DNA from: Gavia stellata
Lineage: Eukaryota; Chordata; Aves; Gaviiformes; Gaviidae
DNA: 64,000 bases
Direction of reading: 5' to 3'
NCBI RefSeq assembly: GCF_030936135.1
Contig: NC_082602.1
Coordinates: 3,906,001 to 3,970,000 of the forward strand
The stretch's first letter is position 1, and each line of letters starts with the position of its first letter. The position numbers were made by a program, and so were the translations under genes. Below, piece by piece: positions 1-12,200 of the stretch. A model generated the notes under the pieces. That model ran no database searches. It saw nothing but the letters and a program-made list of their open reading frames with translations, and was not told where the DNA came from.

Positions 1-58
1 AACAATTATTTATAATATGGCCAGTGCCATTGTTGATAGGGTTTTCCTTTCTTTTTAG

Positions 59-206
59 ATTCAAAAGAAGATTGATGAAGCCTTGAATGATGTCACTTCC
101 AGTTTATCCTTCCTGAAAGATGAAAAAGAGTATATCAAAGCGCTGCCAGAACAAGGCATGAGCCAGCCTGAAGTACTAGAGAAGATGAAAGAGTACAGCT
201 CAAAAG
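59..206 (+). CDS. SGPL1: SGPL1 coding exon a
   Basis: First exon in the window, preceded by a pyrimidine-rich tract ending TTTTTAG. It encodes 49 residues from IQKKIDEAL to EYSSK plus one base of a split glycine codon. The donor is GTATGA. It corresponds to the human segment beginning IQDKLNKT, just after the membrane-proximal region, so the exons for the N-terminus are upstream of the window. Confidence 0.95.
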
Positions 207-3200
207 GTATGAATGTGAGTCTGTACTGCAGCAGAGGTGGGTCTGTTTCATAGACCTAACATTAGACTTGCTCTCTTAAATGAGATCTAATGACTCCTGC
301 TCATGGCTTCATCTTAAATATGTCTTCCCTGATGTTCTTTGCTTGCAAATCTTTGTCTGTTTTCCTTCTGGAAGGGACTAAGATCAGTATTCATGACTTC
401 TAATACTGTACTTGAGTATTTACAGTGAAATTCTGTTCCTTCCCCAAGAGCTCTAGACTGATGATGGGAGAGTTGAGGAGAAGAGAAATATGGAAGAAAT
501 TATTTGAATGCATTTTTGATTACATTTCTGAGCAGTTGCCTTGATGTTCAACTTTTACTAGAAATGTGTTTTCTGTGAAGCCCCAGGGAATAATCATAAT
601 AAAAACCCAACAACTTCCAAGCAGGATTTTTAGGGATTTTCCAAGACTGTCTCTCTTAATTGAAGTCATAATGGTTTGTACCTTGAAAATGCTATTTAGG
701 GAAGGCAAAGTCATGATGTTCTTCCCCTGGCTTGAGTCCACATAAGCAGTGTCTGAAACTTAATTGGAGTCGCCTCACTTGTGTAAATATCTCCACCCTG
801 ATTCATGTGCCTATTACTTGTAATGAGCAAATTTGGGTGACTTGCTGTCCAGAGGAGAAGATATGACCGCGCTGCTCTTATCCCAAACTTGAGAAATGCC
901 TTGAATTTTCTGCTAGAACAGTGCGTCTACTCCAAATTGAGAAACAAATAGTTTTGCAGTTGAGTATCCTATAACAACTTCCTTCTTTTCTACTTTTATG
1001 TATTGCTTACGTAGCTTCTGTCTGTGTTTTTCCCTCAAATGATTATTTCCTTCCTTCACTGGGTTCTTCTTTCCTTTTTTCTTTTCCTGTGGTCCCCCCC
1101 ACTTCCCACACATGGGCACTCCCCTTTGAAAGTTGTTTGGAAATGAAGGTTGAATTGTGACTGTGTTCACCTTACATACGCTTGTGAAACTGATGCTGTT
1201 GAGTTTTATGAAGGAGGCTGACTGTTAGGTGAGGGAGCAAATAACCAAACACGTGGAAATACGCTGCTGGGGTGTTTGGAGGCAGAAAGTTACTGGGTTA
1301 AGTACTATCATGTTGAGCAGTGGGTTGAAACACTTTTCAGCAGGGTGTGCTGCTGTTGGTGTTCCATCCACCTGCTCTTATTTGTTAAAGCTTCAGCAGT
1401 ATATCATTTTAGGTGAAATTTAATTGAGGCACCCAGCACTGGAGGTTTTAGCAATATGAGCTTGGCCTTTCCATCTTTTCTCAGCTTACAGTGGTGCTGG
1501 GTGCTCTTTTAAAGTGGCTTTAACTTTAGCCACTTTAGAGTTCAGTTGGTTGGACAGCAGTTTGGGGAGACTGAGTGGGGATTAAGTGGATTACATATTA
1601 ATATAACTGCTTGCTGCAGCTAGATGTTGTTTATGTGCTGACTCTTTAGTCATCATTTGCTTGCAGTTTGCTAAGTCCGTGGGATACATGATGCCAGAGG
1701 CTTAGCGTCACACACGGCTATCTCTGTGGCAAAAAAAAAATCATACTTGTTTCTCATCAGTGAAATCTCAAAAGCTGAGTTCTCATCTGCAGAACTGGTG
1801 GGAGGACTTCTCTGTGCGCTTCTACATGCTTTCTGAGAATGGCTGCGTTTGCAAGCAGTGTGCTCTTCCTTCTCTTTCAGGAGACGTACGTTGGCAGGAT
1901 GGGAAAGTCTCTGGGACTGTGTACAGTGGTGAAGAGAAACTCACCCATCTGCTAGTGAAGGTAAAGTGCAAGCAGTCTAACTTTGCATCTTTGCAGATAT
2001 GCTTAGCATCTTCAGGGTGACCAGAAACCCCTCAACGCTGTTCCAGCATCTTTCAAAATAAATAGGGAAGATCTGAAATTAAGACTGCCCAACTACGAAG
2101 ACAGAGCCTAGGGTAAATGTGGGTGGAAGGGGAATTTTTAGCAAAGCATTCGGGCAGTGTAAAGCTGACCAAGTGACCATCCCTGCGAAAACACCGTGTA
2201 GAGGTAACTAGAATCCAATCAGATGAGATGTTTTGAGTAAGAAAGTAAGAAGCTGGTTACGAGTGAACTGGAAACTGGTACTGACTTTCTAATTGAGGGA
2301 ACGGTAGGAGGCATAAAATTGCCATAGATCAGCTTCAGCAAGCCCCCCGAGAGATGTGCCTTTGCAGGCTGGAGTGAAAGCATCCTTGGCTGTCCTGTTA
2401 CTGGGAGGATGTGGGACTTTGGACTGGAACAGCTTCACTGAGCAAAACTGAATTCCTCTTGGTTTAAGCAAAAAAGAAGTTTGTGAAATGTTTTTTGATG
2501 GTCTAAATCTTACAACAATGGAGCACTGGCATGCTTCAGTGGCATCTTTGTTAGGTCTGTTTACCTACTCAGGAACTTTTCTCTTTGAGAAAGTTGGAAA
2601 ATAACCTAAACAGCCCAAAGGTCTGTTTTCAAATATATCTCCTTCAAGAGTTTGTTTGCTAGATAAGGGAAGTCTAACCTCCTTGCTCTGGGGAACAGCT
2701 TTTACAACAGCTGTAATGAGCTCTGTTTGGTGGTCGCTATTGGTGTTTTCGTCTGCTCGTTGACATTTTCTTTGCCACTTCTGGGGAAACATAAAGCTCA
2801 GAGCAGCCTTTCTAGAGGGGCCTCAGCTTGAATTGAGTGTTGTGGAAACATTCGCTCTGTGCTGATTATTTGCTGTTTTTTCTGCTGTATTTCTTTTAAT
2901 GTCCCTGCAGTTCCTTTTTGATCTCAACTGCAGGAGGTCGGAACTGGCCTGTTCCAGCCTTATCCTGTGAGCCTGCAGTTGCAGAATGAGCATGAAATAC
3001 CGGTTTCCACGGCCACTTTTGTTGCGGTGTGGGTGGGCAGTTGTGCTTTTCTAGCTACTTCAGAATTCCCCTTTAATAGTAAACTTGAAAACTAGTTCTG
3101 CAAAGTAAGTTTTTTGGCCTGCTTTGTGTAAAGCAATCACAGGGTGCATATTGTGGTGGTTTTTTTTTTTTTAAGAAAACAACCAAACGATTCAACCTGT

Positions 3201-6200
3201 CTTTACAAAAAGAAATATTGTGATGTTATAGAATCACTTCAGAGGCCAGAATGCCCTAGAAAAACAAGTGTGGGTTTTTCCCCCTCAGCTGTAGCTTCCC
3301 AGTTTTTGATATTTACTTGCAGCAGGAGTTAAGTCCAAGGAGATCTGCAGTATTGTCTTACGGCTAAATGCAGCTAATTTGCTTACACAGTGCGTATGGT
3401 GAGTTCCTGAATCTGGGCTGATAATTCAGTGCTTCATCTGCAAGGCTAACTTTCTGTCTTTGTTTTCTGAAGGTGTATGAAGAGTTTGCCTGGAGTAATC
3501 CCCTCCATCCAGATATATTCCCTGGTTTGAGGAAGATGGAAGCGGAAGTAGTGAGGATTGCCTGTACACTCTTCAATGGGGGCCCCAACTCTTGTGGTGC
3601 TGTAAGTAGCCTGTCTTCACGTGTCCCATGAACAATTTGGATATTTCTGACTTTAAATGGAAATGCACCTTCTGCTATCTGGCTGAGGTCAAGCTCATTC
3701 TGGTATATGCCATGCCAACATAGCTGTACAGAAGATGGTTGCTAATTGCTCTTCTTGGTGAAGCTTTGAGAGCCAGTTTGACTCAGGGAAGTGGTTCTTT
3801 AGAGAAGACTATTTACTTCAGCTTTTTTTTCACACTCTTAAATGATACACGCTTGATGGCAGTCGGAAAAAAGAACCAGGGTAATGTAGCCTGGCTGGTT
3901 GTCAGTGGGGCATGGTGAACAGAGCAGTGACACTTTGAGTAGCTCCACTCAGTTTTAATCTTTGAACTAGAAATCTGTGAGCCTGCCAGAATGCTAAGAT
4001 TGAGGACAAGGACAGCTGGCTGGTCACCAACAAGCAGCTTGAAGTATTGGTGATCAAGCAGGCATGGCATGTCTTGTCATCTGTCCAGCTGGAAAGCTGT
4101 CTTCCCAGGCTTATGTGGCCTTCCAGTGTGCTAGGGTGGAAACTGGTTTTAAAGCCTTGAATAGAGTTCCTATCACGAGTCAGGGTGCGTGTCCTTACAT
4201 TGATGATTTCAAAGTTGGTTGAAGAGCAAAAGTTGTAAACTTGCACAGTGAATTATTGTTATAAAAATGAGCCATGTTTTTTGACGCTCTTCTCTCATTT
4301 TACCTTTCTGGTAAGGACCCTGAATTCCTTAGGCCAAATTCTCTCCCTGTTTACATGGTGCATGGGACAGTGAGGTTTTATCTCCTAGCATGGTGGTCAG
4401 GTGCAGCTGTGATACAAACAGGCTGCTTAATAACTTGCGAGGAGGTAGTTCCATTTGTGAGAAGAATCCAGATGAGATTTTTCAGAGACTGGGTGTGACA
4501 TGATTGCTGTCTGTAAATATGCTAGGAAGGGAGAAGGCCAGCAATGGCTGAAGATCAGTATGGGAAGGCCGTGTTGACACAAGAACTTCTGAGGTGAACT
4601 GGCCTTGAATGGACTTAATCTGATAGTTGGAGGCTTGGTTGTGTTAAGGAGGTTAAGTACTGGAGTAGCCTCACAGTAGGTGTAGTTGGGACCAAACTCC
4701 AACTGGATTGAAGATGGAACTTGACTGTGCAGTGTCTGGGAGTATAAAATGTGATTGCTTTTGATGGCAGGAGGTTGCACCCTGCGACCTGACTTGTCTT
4801 GGTGCTGTACTCCTTGTGCCACCTTCAAGTTTAGAGAAGGAACGTGCCTCTTTGCTTATAAAAAGCATTTAACCTCACCTCATTGCCTTCCTGGTTTGCA
4901 ATGCAAAGAACACTGCTGAGATTATCCCTGGGTTTAAAGCTGTTGAAACTCATCTTTATCAACAGTTGAGATGTCAGTTGATACAACAGTCAGATAGCTC
5001 TCTGACACTTCGCTTGTGTGCTTGGAGAACTTTGCTTGCTGAAGCCTGCAAGGTGTGTGTTCAGTTTTTGTTACGAAAGCACGTGTTGTAAAAGTGTCAA
5101 CCTTGGCCTTGTGTGCTCTCTCACTGAAATTTAAAAGTAGAATTGCCTAAGAGGAGAGGGTCAGAATGGGTGAAAAACTGCTCCAGAACAATCAGACGGT
5201 GATCACGGCCAATGTGAGACCTCCACAGATGCTCTCTGGGGAATCCTGCTTTTCCCTCTGCTCCTTTCTTCTTCCACTCCCTTCCAAGGACTGTGCTGCA
5301 AAGCCGCAGCTGAGATTCAAGCAGGAGCAAAGCAAACGGAGAAGCATGCAACCTGCTGTAGAGTTACATTCTAGCTGGTTGAACAGTCAAATTTGCAGGG
5401 TGAGAGGGAGGGTTGAAAAGTTGATTGGCCGGAAACAGAAGATTAATTGCATCCCTGTAATTATCTTGTCCAAACAAGTCTCTCCAGTGGACTTTTTGTC
5501 TTCCTCCCATGTTACCTTTCCTGACTGTGAAGTGTCCAGAGTTGATGGAGAGATGTGGGTGGATATATAGAGGGCACATGCTCTTTAAGTAGTTGGACTC
5601 AAAGACTTCTCTTATTTTCTTCTCTCCAAAACAGAATTAACATTTCAGAATTATTTCTGGAGGCTTGGACAGTTACAAAGCCATTTAAAAAGAGTATTTT
5701 TTCAAACTGATGCCATGCTTTCTGTCTTCGGAAGGCCCTGCTGTAGCTGGTCACTCAGACTGCTGCAGTTATGCTTCAGTAACCAGCGAGGCTGTAAAAC
5801 AGAGATGGCTAAGCCAGGGAGAGTGCAATCTTGTGAGTTATCTTTATCTTTAAATTGATCTGTTCAGGAGGTGCTGCTGGCTTTTTCTACTGGGAAGGCG
5901 TCTGGTTTACTCGATTCAACTTTTTCAGTGTTGAAAACTAGAATAAATGCTTATTTTTTTCTGAATTTCATCACTGCCATTTCTGAGAAGCAGTGTGTCT
6001 TAGTGCCAGGTCCCTGTCCACTGGATTTACTAATCTGATTTAAGCAGCTAGGACTGCTTGTCCAATTTTGTTGGTGCCTGTGATGGTCCCTGAAGGCAAA
6101 TGGAACTTGTTGGTGTTTCTGAAGGGTATACCTGTGGCTATGCCATGTGGGGGGAAAAAAAAACCAACCCAGCAGATTCTGTCTGTGCTTCTCAGTGAGG

Positions 6201-9200
6201 CAATTTCACTTCCTTTGTGCTCTGCTTTCCATGACACGTTGCAGATCAGCGCTTTATGGGGCTAATACTCTCCTGCTCAGGCTGGGAAAAGCAGCACGGT
6301 GACACATTTGTGCTGTTCCCAGGGCTTTCAGCAGCTTGGGGATCCCTGCATGGTTCTGCCCTGTGTCATGTGGACATCTTCCGAAGCGGGATATCTGGAG
6401 AGCAGTCCCCTGCTTCCTCTTTGAAAGTTTTTGGTGTGTTTAATAAATGCTAAAATGAAACATGTCTTTTTAGATTTCTGGATGTTAAATCAGATGAGCA
6501 GCTTGTGTTAATTTACAGGAGTTGCCTTTATTTAAGAAATGGGGGCTATAATTCTCCTTAGTTTAAACGTGGGCATAAAACCACTAACAATGCCCGTGTG
6601 GTGGGGGGTGTGCAGGCATGCCTTTTGCCTTAAATTGCACTTAGAGATGTTCCAGGTTTTTAAGCAGTTTTTAAAACTAATAATTTTCAGCAGCGGATGG
6701 ATGCTTCCTATTTCTCACTAATTACTACTTTTGTTCTTACTTTTAATCGCGTTACGCAAGAGCAAGGAGACAGGAATTGGTGATTTTTGGCTCCCAGGAG
6801 ATTCTAATCACATTCTTGCAATGATTTGGAAGGACTAATTAAGCTCAACACATAGAGGAGGAATGGGCAGAGTTTGTTCTTGTCTGATGTGTGCACGTGT
6901 TCCTGTTCACAAGGTGCTTTGTTTTGCAGTGCTGGCTCTGTGTATTTCAACTCTAATTTGGGGACGAATCACCACTTTTATGCAAGCTTCAATGATTTTT
7001 TTTTTTGTAATAGTAGTGGTTGTTTGAACCTTAAAAAGAAAGGACAGCTTTGAAGTGCAGGGGAAAATCACGTGGGGGGGTGTGCATGTGTATTTGATGT
7101 CAGTCTCTCTACCAATTCTTCTTTGCACTTTCTGCAGCTGAGGACAGGAGAGAGGAGGCAAAATCAGTAGATGCAAACCTAAGCCTCCTGTAGAAACCAT
7201 CTTGTTTCTTCCTTCCAAATTCTGGGGCTTCTAAACTTTGTCATAGAGCTGGCTGCACGTTCCAAGTAGGACTTTAACAGTGAAATGTTTGTGATGTGCC
7301 TTGGGGGGGCTTAAACTCTGCAGATCTGTCAGGTTTTATCTGTAGTGATGAGCAGGTCACCTTGAGAGAGACAACTAGTGGAATTTACAACCTGCAGGTT
7401 TACAGGGTTTTTATGTGAGTCTGCCACTACGTTATGACCCTGCAGTGGATTGTGGTGTATTTTTACTCTAATGCTACCTTAGAAATAAATTGTAGTTTGC
7501 TTTCTTATTCATGGGTTAGTTCAGCTCAGTGAAACTTTTGGTCAGCTTTGTCTACAGGGTCTGAATGGACAAGTTTCATAAGGTGAAAATGCAAGCAAAA
7601 CTTTAGAGACCATGAACCAAAGTGGTTCTTCTGTATTTGACAGTGACATGCAAGTGGCATGGCCAAAGAAATACTAGAACAGGGACCATACCTCTTACTG
7701 CTGTTTTAATGATTTGGAGGGAGGGAGAAACAGAAGGGATATACTGAGTTTAGAAAGCAGGAGGGATATTTTTTCCCTGTGCTTTCCCATCCCGTTTGGA
7801 AAATAATAAATCGAGAACAAAAAAAGTCTGTTTGCTTTCCTTTCCCCACATGCTTTGCCTGGCTTTTGAAGATAGCGCAGGGTTGGAAAGCTGCTTAAAA
7901 CAATGCCTGTTTCCAGCCCCTTTTCCCCATGGCATCGCTTGAGCCTGTGGACTTTCATTTAAAGGAGAGAAAAAAATATTTGTGTGAGCCATTGGCGGGT
8001 GCTGAATCACTGCGTGTTGGCCAGCTGCCGGCGTGCCGCAGGCGGTGGGGAAGTTGTATCCTGTGACAGTGATTCAAGCCCTGGCTATAGCAGAATGAGT
8101 TTGCTCTTGATAGCAAAGCTGACACAGCCTCCTGCAAAGGAGCAGACTCCCTCTGCAGGTATAATCCACGTGGACCAAATGGGTTTTTGCTGTTGTAGCT
8201 GTGCCACGCTAAAGGTGCTGCCGTAGATCAAGCTGCTCTGGCACATCTCCATGGTGTACGCTCATGTTGGTACTGATGTGGGCCAATTTAGGAAGCTGAT
8301 ATGGCTGAAATTCAGCTTTTTTGGGTGGATTTTCAGCTGCCTGAACAAGCTTTCTGTGTGGTCACCTGCATGCCAGTCTTGCTGCCTGGGAGGGCGATCC
8401 GTCCTGGATGCTGTTCCTTAACCTATGTCTGACCAACTGCCGACAAAGCATTGATTCTGACTTCCCCAAAACTGTGTGGCTCAGCATTTGCATGCACCTG
8501 ATAAGCCAGACTTTGCATGAAGGTTTGTCATATGTAAGGGCAAGATGTTGGTGCTTGATGGAAAGATTGAAACGGCAATAAAATTGTACGGAGGCTGCTT
8601 TTTGAGAAGCAGATTATTTAGATGAGAGTAGAGGTAGGGACTGCTTGCTCAACAAGGAGCAGGCCTGGTGGCACGAAGTGTCTGGCGTTCAGTAACGTGA
8701 ATCCCAAGATCCCCGAATCATGCCTGGCAAAGTTTTCACAATCATTGCAATATTGAAAGCAATGTTGCAAGCGGTGTTACATGTATGCAATAATCCCATA
8801 CCTCTTCTCCCACCCAGCAGTAGGAAGGCAATCCGTGTTACACCAGCTGTTTTTTTTTCCCCAAGATAATAACTGACAACTTCACAGATCTTTTCATAAG
8901 AAGGGTTGGGAAGTGAATGACACAGCCCATAAAATACTTAGGACATTGTGTTCCTGCTACCATCTATTTGCTTCACAATAAATGCAACAATTTCTTTATC
9001 CAGTGTGAGGCTCTTGTTACGGTTTATCTGCGACAGCTGTTGCTTTTAAACTACCAAAAAAGCAGAAATTGTCTGTGGTGTGACAGTCACTTCCACGTTG
9101 CCTGTGGTGGCAGCTGCTGCTAGCTTGGATCATGTTAGGAACAAAAGTGGCAAGCTGTTTTATGTGCCTGTGAACTTTGTTCCTTATCTCTGTACTTAAT

Positions 9201-12200
9201 GTTCAGTCATTGTCATGCAGTCACACTTCTTTGCATTTTGGGGGTTTGCAGCTATGTCAGCTGGGAAAAAACAAAGGAGAACCCAGGCTAGCAGATGTCA
9301 TAAGGCATGCAAATGTGATTACATCCTTTTTATGTTTTTTTTTTTTGGGGGGGGGGGGAGAGGTTAAAAGGGGAAATTGCAGTTGGTTCAGCAGCTTTGG
9401 GGTTCAAAATCAGTCCTCCACAAGCACTGTAAGTAGCTTTTGATTCCTCTCTTTCATCTGTACTTCTGTATACCTGTCCCAGGTACTAGCCATCCTCAAG
9501 TTGCAGCTCACCCAGCACAGCAGTAAGTCAGTCCTGCAGGCTGCTTGAAAAAGCAACCTCACATTTTGCTAGGTTAACATTTTACTTTGAAAGGTTTGTG
9601 CCTATGCATTTTTGTGTCCCCTGCATGTCAGCACTCATAAAAGCTGGCTGGTAAGAGACAGTCCTCCCACTTGAGGAATTTCTTCCTGTAAAGAGTTTCA
9701 AGTATTTATTTGCAACAGCTTTTGAGTTCTGGTATGCAATAGTAAACTTGATCGCACAGCTTGTGCGTGTACCTTCCGCTCTTCCACCTCCTGATGCAAA
9801 CCCCCTTGTTTTCCTATGGTCAGGGTAAAGAGGGCTGGGACAGCACAGGTAGTGGGTTGTGTGGCTACCGAGGGACTTACTGGGGAGTGTAATGCAGTAA
9901 TTCCTCCTGCTGTAAAATTTCTTGAGTCCTTGAGGACTTACAAATTCTGGCCTGGTGTCGACCAGACCTAGGCTGGCCTCTGTGGAGAGAAGATGGGATT
10001 GGGCTCTGCGCTTTGCAGTGCTGCAGGTTCTGGGAAGGTTTTGTAGCTCAGGAGCAGTGCCAACCCTGAACTGGCTCCGTGCCTCAGCGTGGCACTGCTC
10101 CAGACCTAATAAACCCTGCTGGACTTCAGTTAACTTAATACAGAATCAACTTTGTTGTTTCCGTATACGTGGCATAATTAATCTGTAATCCAGACAAACA
10201 ATCCCCCGATAATCAAGAGCTAAGTATGTACTAGTAGTTTCATGAAGTGCGGTCATGTTTGCCAGCTAGTGACTGTGCAGTATGGTCCCCTCTTGTCAGG
10301 CTTTTGAGTTGGATATTTTTTTGTTTTCCCTTTCCCCCTCCCCCTTTAAATAGAGGAGCCAACATTTATTGAAATGTGCACTTCCAAGCTGAATGTCAGA
10401 AAGCTACCTTGAGCTGTTCAGTGGCTTCTGCTGCTCTTGAAAACTCGGGCTGATCCTGTGCATCTCTTGCCTCTGAAACATCTCTGGGCAGAGGTGCTGT
10501 GGCAGTGTCCCTTTTTTGTTTTTCTCTTCTGTAACATCCATGTAAGCGGTTGTTTTTCTTGTTTGCATCTTTTCTTCATGACAGATGACATCTGGGGGGA
10601 CTGAGAGCATTCTGATGGCCTGCAAGGCGTACCGGGACCTGGCTTATGAGAGAGGCATCAAACAGCCAGAAATGTGAGCAATACCTCTGCGGCTTGGTTT
10701 TTGCTTTAGGAGCTTTTGGGACTTACTGTTCCTCTGAGTGGAGACGGCTGCTAGACCCCAATATTCCTTCATTTTATAGCTCATTACCACCTCCTCCTTG
10801 TCCATCTGCATCTGAAGGAGAGAGACTTGGGTCAAAAGGAGCAGTGCAAAAGCACGGGAACCTTTAAGCAGCCTGGGAGGCATGAATGTTGCTGGGGTGC
10901 TGTGGTAGCTGTGCCATGCAGATGTATTTTGGCAATACCTGTGTGCTGCTCTAGATAGAGCCTGCTCATTTCTGCTTTGGGCCCCTCTCGAGCAGAGATT
11001 GTCAGGCCCTTTGAAGTGTTTAAGGGGTTTGATTTATTCAGATCAAAGAGGTTTAGCCTGAAAACTCTGGAAATAAAGTTGGGGCTGGTTGGAGCTGAAA
11101 TGAGGAATTGGGCTAATCATTACACTGCTAATAGAGGATTTGCTCTCTCTAATGTGCTTCTTTTTTCTAGACGGAGCATAAAAAAATGTTTCTGTGGTTA
11201 ATTGCTTACGGGGGGAAAACATAAAGAGAGATGAAGCAGTGTGGCGTTCATCTTCTGAATTCCTGCAGTTCTTTTCTTCCTTCTCTAATGTTTTTGCATG
11301 CTATTAAAGGCCCCAGTAAAGATATGATGTCTCAGAAAACAAGATTAATTAAGGCTGCTCAACCACTGCCATTAGAGATGGGAGACAGCAAATATTACGT
11401 TCATTTTGTATTGTCGTATGCCCCTCTCAGGGAGGGTGGCTGGTTGGAGATGGTACAATATTGTCTGATACCACAAGAGATTAACTTTCTTGGGAACTCC
11501 GGTTCCTGGCTCACAGAAGACCACGCAGTGGAATAGAATTACTTCAATAGGTTTTCTCTGGGTTGTTCAAGATCGAGTGTCCATCATTTTAGTTCAGAAC
11601 AGCACGTGGCCTCTTGTCTGCCCCAGAGAGCATTTTCCCCAACTTCTTTCTTTTTTTGGTCTGTGTGATTTTTATGGCTAGTTGAAACATGCAGTTGGCC
11701 TGTTTGTGACCTGTCTGTCACACAGAAATATCTACAAGTTGAATTGTTTTTCTCTTTCCCCTCCTGTTCGTGGTAAGGCTTAGGTGCTGCCTGGGTTGAC
11801 ATATGCAATCTGTTACTTTTTCTAGGTTGGTCCCGGTGAGTGCTCATGCAGCGTTTGACAAGGCAGCACACTACTTTGGACTGAAGTTGATTCACATACC
11901 GTTGACCAAGGCTATGGAAGTGGATGTTCAGGTATTGCTTTAGGCAGCACGGCACTCTTTCTGTGGGAAATTAGCATTGTGCCAGCAAATAGCAAGAAAT
12001 CTACTTATCCAGGTAGCAAGTCAGTGGATAGAGAGGGATGAATGCTTCCTGGAAATAAGGAAGAATGGCAGGAGTTAAGTGCCTGTCACTGCAGATAAGG
12101 TTTTGTTTGAAATAATTGGATGTAAACCATCCCTTTGTCCTCTGTGATTCATTTAGAATCAAATAATTTATGTATTTCAGAAATAGCCCCAGATTTCAGA

